From positions 16,437 to 80,436 of the forward strand of contig JBBAFU010000012.1 in assembly GCA_041655275.1 (NCBI GenBank): a stretch of 64,000 nt of DNA, given 5' to 3'. Shown here piece by piece: positions 34,563-44,411 of the stretch. Numbering within the stretch: the first letter of the stretch is position 1; the number at the start of each line of letters is the position of its first letter. The notes under the pieces are model-generated. The model saw nothing but the letters and a program-made list of their open reading frames with translations, was not told where the DNA came from and ran no database searches. Source of the DNA: JAJYRX01 sp041655275. GTDB taxonomy: Bacteria; Pseudomonadota; Gammaproteobacteria; Burkholderiales; Burkholderiaceae_B. The position numbers were made by a program, and so were the translations under genes.

Positions 34563-35555
34563 TTAAGGAAGCGTGATCACCGCCTTGCCGCGCACCTCGC
34601 CCCGACCCAGTGCGGTCAGCGTCCGGGGCAGCGTTTTGAAGTCACCTTGCCGCGTAATCTGCGGCACCAGCAGGCCCTGTTCGAACCCGGCGAACAAGGC
34701 TTGCTGGACTGCCGCTACTTGCTCGGGCACGCGATCGCGATAGTCGCTCCACTGCACACCCAGCACGGCGATGTTCTTGAGGAGCAGGTAATTGGCCTTG
34801 AGCGTCGGAATCTCGCCGCTCGCAAAGCCCACGACGACCAGGCGACCACGCCAGTTCAGGGCGCGAATGGCGCCTGCAAAAAAATCACCGCCCAGTGGAT
34901 CGATGACCACGTCCACGCCGGCTGACGCGAGTGGCAACGCCCCTATCTGCGCGCGTACCGCGTTGCGAAGATCGGGCACTGCCAGATCAATGATGAAGTC
35001 GGCGCCGGCAGCCTTGACCACGCGGGCAGCGTCCTCGCCGCGTACACCGGCGACCACGGTGGCCCCCATCATCTTTGCCAGTTGCACACTCGCCAGACCG
35101 ACTGCGCCGTTGGCGCCCCCCACCAAAACGGTTTCGCCGCGCGCGAGCCGGGCGCGATCCACGAGCGCCGTATGCGCGGTGGGATACACCAGCCCCATGG
35201 CGGCTGCCTGTTCAAACGACATGCTTTCGGGCATGCGCCAGGCACGCGCGGCGGGAATAAGCACCTGCTCGGCAAATGCACCATGTTCAATCTGGCTCAT
35301 GACACGGTCGCCAGGCCGCAGATCGTGCACGCCCTGACCGACGACAGCAACCACGCCGGCAAAATCCTTGCCGGGAATGAACGGTCGCGGTGGCAACAAT
35401 TGATACTTGCCCCGGACCACCAGAAGGTCGGGGTAGTTCAGACCAATGGCCCGCACATCGACACGCACCTCACCCGGGCCCGGCACCAGATCGGGCAGTA
35501 CGTCAAGCTTCATATCGCCAGGTTCGCCATGCTCATGGACACGCCAGGCACGCAT
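34563..35555 (-). CDS. NADPH:quinone oxidoreductase-like MDR protein
   Basis: 330 residues. GroES-like N-terminal domain (GLNYPDLLVVRGKYQ, PGKDFAGVV) and Rossmann domain with GANGAVGLASVQLAKMMGA (about 144-162). No zinc ligands. It could act as an enoyl-CoA or enone reductase within the operon. It is 2 bases downstream of the hydroxyacyl-CoA dehydrogenase stop. Confidence 0.9.
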   Translation of the reverse strand: MRAWRVHEHGEPGDMKLDVLPDLVPGPGEVRVDVRAIGLNYPDLLVVRGKYQLLPPRPFIPGKDFAGVVAVVGQGVHDLRPGDRVMSQIEHGAFAEQVLIPAARAWRMPESMSFEQAAAMGLVYPTAHTALVDRARLARGETVLVGGANGAVGLASVQLAKMMGATVVAGVRGEDAARVVKAAGADFIIDLAVPDLRNAVRAQIGALPLASAGVDVVIDPLGGDFFAGAIRALNWRGRLVVVGFASGEIPTLKANYLLLKNIAVLGVQWSDYRDRVPEQVAAVQQALFAGFEQGLLVPQITRQGDFKTLPRTLTALGRGEVRGKAVITLP

Positions 35556-35556
35556 G

Positions 35557-37083
35557 TCAGGCTCCTGATCCCGTCATATACGCATGGTCATGGGCGACGA
35601 CCGCCCGGCGTGCCGGGTGATACGCGGACTGCCCCGTCATCCGCGCGAGCGCCATACAGATCTCGTAGTGGCGCACCAGCCCGCCGCGAACAACACGCTC
35701 TATCGGCCCGTCAGGATAGCCCAGGCCCAACCGGCAGGTCTTGTCCATATCGCCGGCAGCCGCCAGGCCTTCGTCCAGAAACCGCAGGGCATCGTTGTAT
35801 TTGGGCCGTACCAGACGATCAACAATGCGTCCGGGACGGTCGGCACAGACGACGGTATCCATACCGGCCGCTTCGAAGACGGCACGCGCCGCTTCCAACG
35901 CCGCAGGATTGGTACGCGGCTGACGCACGATCTCGACCAGGCGCGAAGGTGCATCCCGGCCATTGCGGTAACGCGCAAAACCGACGACATTGTCACCCTC
36001 ATTGCCGCTATCCTCGCCGGTGTGCACCCCGAGGCACTCCGTATCCAGTTCCACAAGCACGGCCAGACGAGACTCATCCGCCGCGAAAGCGCCGCCAAGG
36101 CATACTGTGACTGGTGCGGCATTATCGACCGCACGATTGAGAAAAGGATCATCCGGCCCAAAAGAACGGCTCTCGCCCCCGTAGACCAGCCGAAACTCCG
36201 GCGCCCCGGTGGCAATGGCGCGTTCCGGTGCCATACCCAGCAGGCCGCGCCCGGATTTGTTTCCCAGCAGGCCGGCGGCCACCATGCGCCGCAACATGGG
36301 GGGAACGGCGGCGCGTGGATCGTGCGTAATGGGATAAAAGGCCTCGCCCAGACGAACCTGGGTATCCAGACCAATCAAATCCAGCAAGGTACACGGCCCC
36401 ATGCGATAGCCCAGTGCTGAACGGATCGCGATATCAATGTCTTCGGGCGTGGCAAGACCCTCATCGATCGCCCGCAGCACATCGTTGTTGAAAGGCACCA
36501 GCAGTGCATTCAGGATAAAGCCCGGCCGGTCCTGCGTCTGCACCGGCAGCTGGCCGGCGCCCTCGCACCAGGCCCAGGCGGCATCGAAAGTTTGCTGCGA
36601 CGTGAGCACGCCCCGGGAAACTTCAATCAGCTTCATGAGCTGGGCCGGAAGGCAGAAATGCAGACCAATGACCTGCTCGGGACGGCCGCAGCCGCTGGCA
36701 ATCTCAGTGATCGACAGGGTGGAGGTATTGGAAGCAAACAGGGTTTCCGGCTTGCACAGGCGATCCAGCTCGGCCAGCAAGGTCTGTTTCACGCCCAGAT
36801 CCTCGAACACTGCCTCTATGACAAGATCACAATCTGCCAGAGCAGCAAGTTCAGTCGCATCCTGCATGCGTGCAAGTGCTGCGGCCGCCTCGTCGGCGCT
36901 CATGCGGCCGCGCTCGACCGACCTGTCGAAGAATTTTTCGGCCTGGCAGCGCGCCCGCGCCAAGGCTTCGGCTGACTGATCGTGGCAGATGGTATCGAAA
37001 CCCGCCCGGGCTGCCACCAGTGCAATGCCCGCGCCCATGGTGCCGCCTGCCCCGCAGACGGCGACTTTTCTGATCGTATTCAT
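35557..37083 (-). CDS. 3-hydroxyacyl-CoA dehydrogenase (PaaH-like, duplicated C-terminal domain)
   Basis: 508 residues from the ATG at 37083, which overlaps the acyl-CoA dehydrogenase stop by 4 bases. The NAD-binding motif GAGGTMGAGIA is at residues about 10-20. The catalytic segment SNTSTLSITEIA...GLHFCLPAQLMKLIEV contains the His-Glu pair. Two 3HCDH C-terminal domains follow, giving the approximately 500-residue PaaH/FadB2 length. It oxidises 3-hydroxyacyl-CoA to 3-ketoacyl-CoA. Confidence 0.93.
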   Translation of the reverse strand: MNTIRKVAVCGAGGTMGAGIALVAARAGFDTICHDQSAEALARARCQAEKFFDRSVERGRMSADEAAAALARMQDATELAALADCDLVIEAVFEDLGVKQTLLAELDRLCKPETLFASNTSTLSITEIASGCGRPEQVIGLHFCLPAQLMKLIEVSRGVLTSQQTFDAAWAWCEGAGQLPVQTQDRPGFILNALLVPFNNDVLRAIDEGLATPEDIDIAIRSALGYRMGPCTLLDLIGLDTQVRLGEAFYPITHDPRAAVPPMLRRMVAAGLLGNKSGRGLLGMAPERAIATGAPEFRLVYGGESRSFGPDDPFLNRAVDNAAPVTVCLGGAFAADESRLAVLVELDTECLGVHTGEDSGNEGDNVVGFARYRNGRDAPSRLVEIVRQPRTNPAALEAARAVFEAAGMDTVVCADRPGRIVDRLVRPKYNDALRFLDEGLAAAGDMDKTCRLGLGYPDGPIERVVRGGLVRHYEICMALARMTGQSAYHPARRAVVAHDHAYMTGSGA

Positions 37084-38246
37084 TTGGTCAAAAAACTCCG
37101 GCCTATCAGTTGACGGTGAATCTGGTTGGTTCCTTCCCAGATCTGGGTGATCTTGGCATCGCGCATGAGCCGCTCGGCGCGATACTCCCGGCAATACCCA
37201 TAGCCGCCATGCCACTGCACGCATTCCGTGCTCATGCGCATGGCCAGATCCGAGGCGCGCAACTTGGCCACCGATGCTTCCATCCCCATGTCTTCAACGC
37301 CGGCGTCAACGAGCGCCGCGACGTGGTCCATCCAGCGCTCAAGCATCAGCAGCTCGGCTGCCAGGTCCGCCAGGGTGAACTGGTTGCCCTGGAACTCGAG
37401 CACGCGCCGGCCCGATTGCCGGCGTTCATTGGCATAGGCCACCATGTCCTTGAATGCAGCGCGGGCAATGCCACGGGCATGCGCCGCCACCGAGGGACGC
37501 GACTTGTTCAGCGACGTGAGCAGGATATGCAGTCCGTCGCCGGGCTCGCCCAGCAGATTGGCGCGCGGCACCCGACACTGGTCGAAAGCCAGTGCACACG
37601 TGGAAGACGCGTTATGACCCATCTTGCGTTCGCGAGAAATAACCTGCAGGCCTGATGTGCCCTTTTCAAGCAACAGCACCGAAATGGCTTTCTTGGAATC
37701 ATCGATTTCTGACCACTTTCCGAAAAGCAGAATACGGTCGGCCACATCGCCATTGGTGATGAAGAGCTTGGCGCCCTGCACAATGATGTCATCACCTTCC
37801 GGCGTAAAGCGCGTCTTCATCCCCGTGGCGTCGGAACCGGCATCCGCCTCCGTGATGGCAAGTGCACCCAGCCCGCCCTCGGCGATGCAAGGCAGCAAAC
37901 GCGCACACTGCTCATCAGTGCCGAACTGGATGAGCGGCTTCATTCCGTGGAATGTGGTGGCGTAGATGATACCGGTGGCCGCGCAGGCCTCGGAAATGAG
38001 CGAAACCACTTCCAGGTACAGGGCGTAGGACATCGCCAGTCCACCATACGCCTCGGGCAGGAAGAGCAGATTTAGCCCCAGGTCGTTGATGCCCTGGATA
38101 TTGTCCCAGGGAAATTCGCCCGTTTCATCGATACGCGCCGCATTCGGCGCGATGCGCTCATCCACCAGGCGCTGCACCTGATCCAGGACTTGCCGCTCCT
38201 CGGTATTCCACTGGCGCGCTGCCAGTGTCTGTTCGTACAGTTTCAT
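37080..38246 (-). CDS. Acyl-CoA dehydrogenase with the classical catalytic Glu
   Basis: 388 residues. Motifs ALAITEADAGSDATGMKTRF and the C-terminal ITQIWEGTNQIHRQLIGRSF are present; the latter carries the Glu used as base in MCAD-type enzymes. It differs from the operon's other dehydrogenase (33364-34506), so two distinct dehydrogenation steps or chain classes are likely. Its ATG is within a base of the SDR stop. Confidence 0.93.
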   Translation of the reverse strand: MKLYEQTLAARQWNTEERQVLDQVQRLVDERIAPNAARIDETGEFPWDNIQGINDLGLNLLFLPEAYGGLAMSYALYLEVVSLISEACAATGIIYATTFHGMKPLIQFGTDEQCARLLPCIAEGGLGALAITEADAGSDATGMKTRFTPEGDDIIVQGAKLFITNGDVADRILLFGKWSEIDDSKKAISVLLLEKGTSGLQVISRERKMGHNASSTCALAFDQCRVPRANLLGEPGDGLHILLTSLNKSRPSVAAHARGIARAAFKDMVAYANERRQSGRRVLEFQGNQFTLADLAAELLMLERWMDHVAALVDAGVEDMGMEASVAKLRASDLAMRMSTECVQWHGGYGYCREYRAERLMRDAKITQIWEGTNQIHRQLIGRSFLTK

Positions 38247-38950
38247 CAGTGATTGATTCCTTGTGCACCATCGATATAAATGGTTTCACCGCTCAGGAAG
38301 GGAATGGCCTCGGTAATCAACGCAGCCACCAGACGCGCCACATCGTGTGACTGTCCGGGACCGCCGGTCGGAATGCGCGCCTTCATGAAAGCCTGCACGC
38401 TTTCCTGCGCGAGATAATCGCGATTCAGATCCGTCTCGATATAACCGGGCGCGACATTGATCGTTTGAATGCCGTATTTGGCCCACTCTACCGCCATAAC
38501 CCGCGTCATCGCAGCGACCGCAGCCTTGGACGCACAGTACGCCAGATTGCCGGGTGCGCCGATGCGATCAAAGAAGGAGCCAATGTTGACGATGGTGCCA
38601 CCATGCTCGCGCAGATGGGGAAAAACCTCGCGCGAAGCCACCATGACCGCAGTCGCATTGAGTGCCATTGTGCGCTCGAAATCTGCCACGGACAGTCGTG
38701 AAGCCGCCCCGCCGATGTGAATGCCGGCATTGTTCACCAATGCGGCGATTGAGCCGGCTTGTGCGATGCGCGCGATGCAGTCGCGCACAGCCTGCTCGTC
38801 CGTCATATCGCAAGCCATATGCCGACCTGCGCCTCCCTGACCGGACCGCGACAGACTCACCACCTGGCGGCCGCGCGCAGTCAATTCTTCGACGATCGCC
38901 AGCCCGATACCACGTGAGCCGCCGGTCACAATGATTTGCCCTTCAGCCAT
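38246..38950 (-). CDS. Short-chain dehydrogenase/reductase, FabG-like
   Basis: 234 residues from the ATG at 38950, which overlaps the hydratase gene by 8 bases. The TGGSRGIG, NNAGIH, and catalytic Ser and YCASK motifs are all present, so it is a normal classical SDR. In this setting a 3-hydroxyacyl-CoA or 2-hydroxycyclohexane-carboxyl-CoA dehydrogenase role is plausible but not provable from sequence. Confidence 0.9.
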   Translation of the reverse strand: MAEGQIIVTGGSRGIGLAIVEELTARGRQVVSLSRSGQGGAGRHMACDMTDEQAVRDCIARIAQAGSIAALVNNAGIHIGGAASRLSVADFERTMALNATAVMVASREVFPHLREHGGTIVNIGSFFDRIGAPGNLAYCASKAAVAAMTRVMAVEWAKYGIQTINVAPGYIETDLNRDYLAQESVQAFMKARIPTGGPGQSHDVARLVAALITEAIPFLSGETIYIDGAQGINH

Positions 38951-39713
38951 CCCTGAACTCCGGTTTGCGTTTCTCTTCGAATGCCTGCATGCCCTCGGCG
39001 GCATCCGTCGTCTGATAGGCCAGCGTAGAGAGCTCAGCCTCATACTGCAAGCCTTGGGAGAGCGGCATTTCGAGCCCGCGCTGAACGGCCTGACGCGCCA
39101 GCGTCAGCACCGGCAGACTGTAGCCGGTGAAGGTGCGTGCAAAAGCCTTGCCGGCATCCAGCAGATCGTCCTCGATCACCGCGTGCACGAGACCGAGACG
39201 TACCGCCTCATCCGCCTTGACGGAACGGCCGGTCAGAATCATTTCCAGCGCCCTGGCCTCGCCGATGAGGCGCGGCAGGCGCTGCGTTCCCCCGTAACCC
39301 GGAATCAGGCCAAGCTTCACTTCGGGCAGGCCAAAGACGGCGTTCGGACTGCACAGGCGGAAAGTACAGGCGAGCGCAAGCTCCATACCACCGCCAAAGG
39401 CAAAACCATTGACGAGCGCGATTGACGCGACGGGCAAACGCTCCAGACGGGCAAAGACTGCTTGCCCGAGCTCACTGCCACGACGCTGCTCGGTGAGCAT
39501 GCGCCGGCGCAATTCCGGAATATCAGCGCCTGCACAGAAGGCGCGATCCCCTGCGCCGGTGACGAACAAGGCGCGGATCCCCGCCATCCCGGCGACATCC
39601 GTCAGCACCCTGTCCAGATCTTCCAGTATGCCAAACGACAGGGCATTCAGCGCCGCCGGGCGATTCAGGGTCAAACAGGCGAATTCATCAATACGTTCAA
39701 GCCGGATAGACAT
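38943..39713 (-). CDS. Enoyl-CoA hydratase (canonical active site)
   Basis: 256 residues. Both hydratase glutamates are present, in FGLPEVKLGLIPGYGGTQRL and ARALEMILTG, with the oxyanion motifs FCAGADI and FAFGGGMELA. It is the only crotonase in the window with the full hydratase set. GGAGG lies 7 bases before the ATG; it follows the ligase stop by 2 bases. Confidence 0.93.
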   Translation of the reverse strand: MSIRLERIDEFACLTLNRPAALNALSFGILEDLDRVLTDVAGMAGIRALFVTGAGDRAFCAGADIPELRRRMLTEQRRGSELGQAVFARLERLPVASIALVNGFAFGGGMELALACTFRLCSPNAVFGLPEVKLGLIPGYGGTQRLPRLIGEARALEMILTGRSVKADEAVRLGLVHAVIEDDLLDAGKAFARTFTGYSLPVLTLARQAVQRGLEMPLSQGLQYEAELSTLAYQTTDAAEGMQAFEEKRKPEFRDG

Positions 39714-39715
39714 CT

Positions 39716-41332
39716 TCAGGCCTCCACATCAACGAAACGAACCGCAGCGGGTCGGATCTCGCCCTGCCGGACCTGCTCGATCAGCGCGCGCTTGAGAATT
39801 TTCCCGCTGGCGGTCAGAGGCATGCTGTCCAGGGTGACAAACCACTCCGGCATATCGTGTTTGGACAGTCCTTCTCGCGACAGGTGCAGCAACAACACAT
39901 CGGCGTCGACATCACCGGTAACGGCCAGACATACCTTCTCGCCAAGCCGGTCGTCCGGGACGGGAAAGGCCGCCGCCTTGAACACCGCTGGATGCGTGAG
40001 CGCCCGTGATTCAATCTGCGCGGGGTAAATATTGTGCCCGCCACGGATGATCAGGTCCTTGGCCCGCCCTTCGATACGCAAGTTACCCTGCGCATCAAAG
40101 GACCCCAGATCACCCGACATCAGAAAGCCATGGCGGTTGAAAGTCTCTTCGGTAGCGGTCTGATTAGCGTAATAACCCAGCATCATGGCGGCACCCCGGC
40201 CACCGATCTCGCCCGTCTGGCCAACGGGCAGTTCAACATCCTTGTTCTGCGGATCCCAGATACGGGTCTCGTAAGCCGGACCACCCCGCCCGCAGGTGGA
40301 CACCCAGACCTCGACGGGATCATCCGGGTGGGTATATTGGTGAGACGAATTTTCCGTCATGCCATAGATATTCTGGGGTGCGATCCCCTGACTGACGAAG
40401 GCCTGGGCCACCACCTCGGGAATCGGCGCCCCGGCCATGTAGAAGATACGCACATCCCCCATGCGGTCGATGTCCCGTCGGCGCTGCTCGGCAAGAATAT
40501 CCATGGCATGCGTGGGCACACCCAGCACATAGGTAGCGCCCGTCTCCATGATCCAGTCGAGACGGCTCTTGCCTGCGGGCGGATCATCAAGAACGAAGCA
40601 GGCACCGCACACCAGCCACTGCCCTGCCGCCACCCAGGCAATGTGGTGGGACAGGGGACTGAGCGAAAGTATTACGTCCTTGCCTGACAGATGCCAGTCA
40701 CGCGCCAGGTCCCGGGCATTGGCCAGCAGCGTATTGCAGGAGTGCATGACGCACTTGGGTCGGCCGGTCGTGCCCGAGGTGAAGGCGAGGTAGGCTATGG
40801 TATCCGGATCCTGATGTACCTGCGCCTGCACGCCGGTGATATGCAGGGGAAAGTTTGCCGGTTTGTACACTTTCTTCAAAAAGCGCAACCGCGACAGCAT
40901 GACCTCGAAGTCACAGCGATCACGATCAACCCCCCAGCCTTCTTCCGACACCAGCGCGCTGGATTTCAGCTCACCAAGCAGCGTGACCACTTCAGCACAG
41001 GTATAGCTGCGATGCAGGGAAGGATTGCAAGCGGCGCCGATACGCGAGCAGGCGAGAAACGCGATGACCGCCTCAACCCGGTTGGATATCCAGATCGACA
41101 CCCGGTCGCCCACGCCGATATCCCTGTCCATCATGTCATCGGCAAGGGCATCGACGCGCGCTTTCAGGCTGCGCCAGTCCAGTGTGCACCTGCCGTCACG
41201 CAGGGCCGGCGAAGACGGCATGTTCTCTGCATGACGCGCCATCAGCGTGTAGAACGTATCACGGGCCCAGAGGCCCCGCTCGTAATACCGTCGGCTGGCC
41301 GCCGGATGGTGCAAAGTTAGAAAGGGACGCAT
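39716..41332 (-). CDS. Acyl-CoA synthetase (AMP-forming ligase)
   Basis: 538 residues. AMP-binding motifs: AYLAFTSGTTGRPKCVMH (about 176-193), YGMTENSSHQYT, SGDLGSFDAQGNLRIEGRAK and the catalytic Lys in TASGKILKRAL near the C-terminus. It activates a carboxylic acid to its CoA ester with ATP. The gene order ligase-hydratase-SDR-dehydrogenase recalls ali/bad loci for cyclohexanecarboxylate, but this does not prove the substrate. GGAGG precedes the ATG. Confidence 0.92.
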   Translation of the reverse strand: MRPFLTLHHPAASRRYYERGLWARDTFYTLMARHAENMPSSPALRDGRCTLDWRSLKARVDALADDMMDRDIGVGDRVSIWISNRVEAVIAFLACSRIGAACNPSLHRSYTCAEVVTLLGELKSSALVSEEGWGVDRDRCDFEVMLSRLRFLKKVYKPANFPLHITGVQAQVHQDPDTIAYLAFTSGTTGRPKCVMHSCNTLLANARDLARDWHLSGKDVILSLSPLSHHIAWVAAGQWLVCGACFVLDDPPAGKSRLDWIMETGATYVLGVPTHAMDILAEQRRRDIDRMGDVRIFYMAGAPIPEVVAQAFVSQGIAPQNIYGMTENSSHQYTHPDDPVEVWVSTCGRGGPAYETRIWDPQNKDVELPVGQTGEIGGRGAAMMLGYYANQTATEETFNRHGFLMSGDLGSFDAQGNLRIEGRAKDLIIRGGHNIYPAQIESRALTHPAVFKAAAFPVPDDRLGEKVCLAVTGDVDADVLLLHLSREGLSKHDMPEWFVTLDSMPLTASGKILKRALIEQVRQGEIRPAAVRFVDVEA

Positions 41333-41344
41333 CGGGCCTCCTCA

Positions 41345-42568
41345 TCAGCTATTCTTGAAACGCGCCAGAATCGCTTCGGTATGCTCGCCCAGCTGTGGCG
41401 GTGCAGACCTTGGCTGCGCTGTCTGACCATCGATATGAATTCCCAGACCCACCTGGGGCACCATCCGGCCCCTGTCATGCAGGGTGAAGAAAAGGCCGCG
41501 CTCCTGCAAGGCGGCATCATGCGCCACATCGTCAACGCGATTGATGGGCCCGGCAGGAATACGCGCCTGGGCAAAAATCTTGAGCCAGTGCGCGCGCGGC
41601 TCACGACACAATATTGCCTGGATGTCGGCCACGATCCCGTCCCGGTGCAACCGGCGCAGGGCATTCGTGGCGAATTCCGGCCTTGCAGCGTAATCAGGAT
41701 CGCCCAGCGCGCCCCAGAAACGCTTCCAGATCGCATCCGAGCCCAGTCCCAGCGTCAGTGGCTCGTCCGCCGTCTCAAAACTCTGGTAGATCGCGATCAC
41801 GCTGTCGGTACCGCCCGAGCGCACAGGCACCTCACCCGAGCCCAGATAGCTGGAAATGCGGCAGGACAGGAAACGTGTCATGCTTTCCACAAGGCTGACA
41901 TCGATGCGGGCGCCCTTGCCTGTACGCTCGCGTGCCAGCAAGGCCACCACTGCAGCCATCGCGGCATCCTGACCCGCCAGCATGTCGGCTGCAGGCGCAC
42001 CAATCTTCTGTGGCGGGCCGTCCGCAGTCCCCGTCACATCCATGATGCCCGAATAACCTTCGGCAATCAGATCGTAGCAAGTCAATGCCGCGCGCTCGCC
42101 CTCGAGCCCGAAGCCTGTGATCGACACATGGATCAGGTCCGGGCGAAACGCCTTGACCGCATCATGGTCGATACCCAGCTTGCGTTGCACATCATGAGGC
42201 TGATTGCAGATCAGTACGTCGGCCCCGGCAAGCAAGGCATACAACTGGTCCCGGCTCGACTCGACGCCAAGGTCGATCACAACGCTTTTCTTGTTGCGGT
42301 TGACGGCACTGAACCACAGCGACTGCCCGTCCAGAAACGGCGGCCCCCAGTGTCGTGCATCGTCGCCTTCCGGACGCTCAATCTTGATGACCTCGGCGCC
42401 AAAGTCCGACAGCAGCATCGTGGCATAAGGCCCCGAGACCGATGTGGTCAGATCAATGACCGTAATTCCCGACAGCAGCTTGAAACCGTGGGCGACCTCC
42501 TGTATGGGCAGCCGCTGCCACGGAAGTGATGCTTCATCACAGTTTCTTCTGGCACTCCTGTTGTGCAT
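41345..42568 (-). CDS. CaiB/BaiF-family CoA-transferase, first gene of the ligase/dehydrogenase operon
   Basis: 407 residues from the ATG at 42568, which has GGAGG 7 bases upstream; two earlier in-frame starts at 42574 and 42589 are less well placed. Family blocks GITVIDLTTSVSGPYATMLL, NKKSVVIDLGVESSRDQL and the catalytic Asp in IGAPAADMLAGQDA are present. About 38 residues precede the usual family start. It is read from the sigma54-type promoter at 42602-42616. Confidence 0.9.
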   Translation of the reverse strand: MHNRSARRNCDEASLPWQRLPIQEVAHGFKLLSGITVIDLTTSVSGPYATMLLSDFGAEVIKIERPEGDDARHWGPPFLDGQSLWFSAVNRNKKSVVIDLGVESSRDQLYALLAGADVLICNQPHDVQRKLGIDHDAVKAFRPDLIHVSITGFGLEGERAALTCYDLIAEGYSGIMDVTGTADGPPQKIGAPAADMLAGQDAAMAAVVALLARERTGKGARIDVSLVESMTRFLSCRISSYLGSGEVPVRSGGTDSVIAIYQSFETADEPLTLGLGSDAIWKRFWGALGDPDYAARPEFATNALRRLHRDGIVADIQAILCREPRAHWLKIFAQARIPAGPINRVDDVAHDAALQERGLFFTLHDRGRMVPQVGLGIHIDGQTAQPRSAPPQLGEHTEAILARFKNS

Positions 42569-42601
42569 CTGCATTCCTCCGACAATCATGGCCAGAGTCT
42601 C

Positions 42602-42616
42602 GCAAGATGCATGCCA
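42602..42616 (-). promoter_or_regulatory. Sigma54 (-24/-12) promoter for the 42568-to-33364 operon
   Basis: On the minus strand TGGCATGCATCTTGC has the invariant GG and GC with 10 bases between and five of six matches in the -24 box. The predicted start near 42590 lies about 22 bases before the CoA-transferase ATG. The element sits in the 66-base gap after the activator gene. Confidence 0.75.
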
Positions 42617-42634
42617 TCTGCATTATCGACTGCA

Positions 42635-44266
42635 CTATTCCCGCAATTTCTTGTACAAATAGCTACGCGAAATATCCAGGTGCTCCGCGACCCGTTTCTT
42701 GTTTCCCCTGAAACGCTGCATTGCCTCGCCTATGATTTCCCGCTCATGCCGATCAAGGACCTCGCGCAGCGAGCTGACTTCGCGCTCGGATACTGCACCG
42801 CTCGCAGTCTTTGCAACATCGGCCAGACCGGCGGCGGCACTGGCCTGAAAGTTTTCCAACCGCAAACGCCCGTCCTCGCAGAAGACGAAAGCGCGCTCGG
42901 TCAAATGCCGCAGCTCACGCACATTGCCCGGCCACTTGCGACGCATGAGGAACTCGATGGCATCGCTGTCCACCTCCGGCATGCTACGCCCGTACTGCAC
43001 CGCGAAATCCGACAGGAAATGTTTGAGCAGCATGGGAATGTCCTCCCGCCGCTCGACCAGGGAAGGCACGCGGATGATCACCGGACTGATGCGGTAGAAG
43101 AGGTCAAGCCGGAAACGACCCTGAGCGACGAACTCCTCGAGATCGCAGTGCGTGGCCGAACACAGGCGAAAATCGATCTTCCGCGGCGCGCCGCCCCCGA
43201 CGCGCTCCACGATACGATCCTGCAGCACGCGCAGCAGCTTGGCCTGGACCTCGAGTGGCATATCGCCGATTTCATCGAGAAAGAGCGTCCCCTTGTCGGC
43301 CTGCTCGAACTTGCCCGCCCGCCCCCTCTGGTCCGCCCCGGTGAAGGATCCGGCCTCGTAGCCGAAAAGCTCGCTTTCGACCAGCTGCGCGGGCAGCGCA
43401 GCGGCGTTGATGGTGACCAGACGGCCGCTACTGCGCGTGCTGAGCATGTGCAGCGCCTGGGCAACCAGCTCCTTGCCGGTACCACTTTCGCCCTGGATGA
43501 GTACGGGAATGTCCAGCGGCGCAATCTTGCGTATGGTTTCCCGCAGCTCGACAATGGCGGGGCTTTTGCCCACGATGGCTTCCAGATACGGTTCCGCCGC
43601 CTGGCTGCGGCGCGCCTCCTTGCGATAGGTCTCGATTTCCTGCTCCAGCGCGTTGATGCGCCGCGCAAGGGCCTCGACCTGCTGCGGTCCCTTGAACATC
43701 ACGCGGCCGATGGCCCCGACCACCTTGCCGTCATGACGGATGGGGTGTCGCGAAACCACGCGCTCCTTGCCCTGCATGCGCTGGATCTGGCCGACCTCGG
43801 CAACGCCGGTGCGCACGACATGGGTGAGCCGGGAGTTCTCGATCACTTCGCTCACCTTGCGCCCGGGCCCTTCACCATCCTTTAGACCGAAGAATTTCTC
43901 GTGAATAGGGGAAATGAAGACCAGACGCCCGCTGGCATCAATCACCGTCATGGCATCAAAGGGATCGGTGAGCAGATGCTCGACAATGTCAAAAGCGAAG
44001 TCGACGCCAAGGAAGAAACGCAGGGTGGTCTCGCTGTGATCGGCAAACAGCACCACCAGTACCCCCCCGTCAAAGGGCGTCGCTACCGTCATATAGCGGG
44101 CATCGGTAAATGCCATCACCTGCAGGCGGCGGTCGAGTGCCTCTGCCATCCACTCCGGATCGAGCAACAATGCACGTACGCGCGGTCGTGCCGCCTCACC
44201 CAGATTGATAAGCATCTTCCCCGCATCGTCAATGACGGCAAGGCCACAGATACCAGCCCCTGACAT
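42635..44266 (-). CDS. Sigma54-dependent transcriptional activator (PAS-AAA+-Fis HTH)
   Basis: About 543 residues from the ATG at 44266 (a TTG at 44293 is less likely). An N-terminal region of about 95 residues of unknown sensing type is followed by a PAS-like domain (PFDAMTVIDASGRLVFIS). The AAA+ domain has Walker A GESGTGKE (about 259-266), a GSFTGA loop at 306-311 in place of GAFTGA, and TLFLDEIGDM. The C-terminal Fis-type helix-turn-helix is NKKRVAEHLDISRSYLYKKL. It needs sigma54 to open promoters; the PAS may sense a pathway acid or CoA ester. Confidence 0.93.
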   Translation of the reverse strand: MSGAGICGLAVIDDAGKMLINLGEAARPRVRALLLDPEWMAEALDRRLQVMAFTDARYMTVATPFDGGVLVVLFADHSETTLRFFLGVDFAFDIVEHLLTDPFDAMTVIDASGRLVFISPIHEKFFGLKDGEGPGRKVSEVIENSRLTHVVRTGVAEVGQIQRMQGKERVVSRHPIRHDGKVVGAIGRVMFKGPQQVEALARRINALEQEIETYRKEARRSQAAEPYLEAIVGKSPAIVELRETIRKIAPLDIPVLIQGESGTGKELVAQALHMLSTRSSGRLVTINAAALPAQLVESELFGYEAGSFTGADQRGRAGKFEQADKGTLFLDEIGDMPLEVQAKLLRVLQDRIVERVGGGAPRKIDFRLCSATHCDLEEFVAQGRFRLDLFYRISPVIIRVPSLVERREDIPMLLKHFLSDFAVQYGRSMPEVDSDAIEFLMRRKWPGNVRELRHLTERAFVFCEDGRLRLENFQASAAAGLADVAKTASGAVSEREVSSLREVLDRHEREIIGEAMQRFRGNKKRVAEHLDISRSYLYKKLRE

Positions 44267-44411
44267 GACACCCCCAAGACCGCAGCCGGTCAAGCTGTTG
44301 TGTAGATGTAAAGGTCAAGTTTAAACCATCATGTATTGAATGCAGGCATGAAAAGTCTGGCATGCTACTGTACTCTGTCAAAAACTGCCGCTGATATCCG
44401 AAATAATTGTT

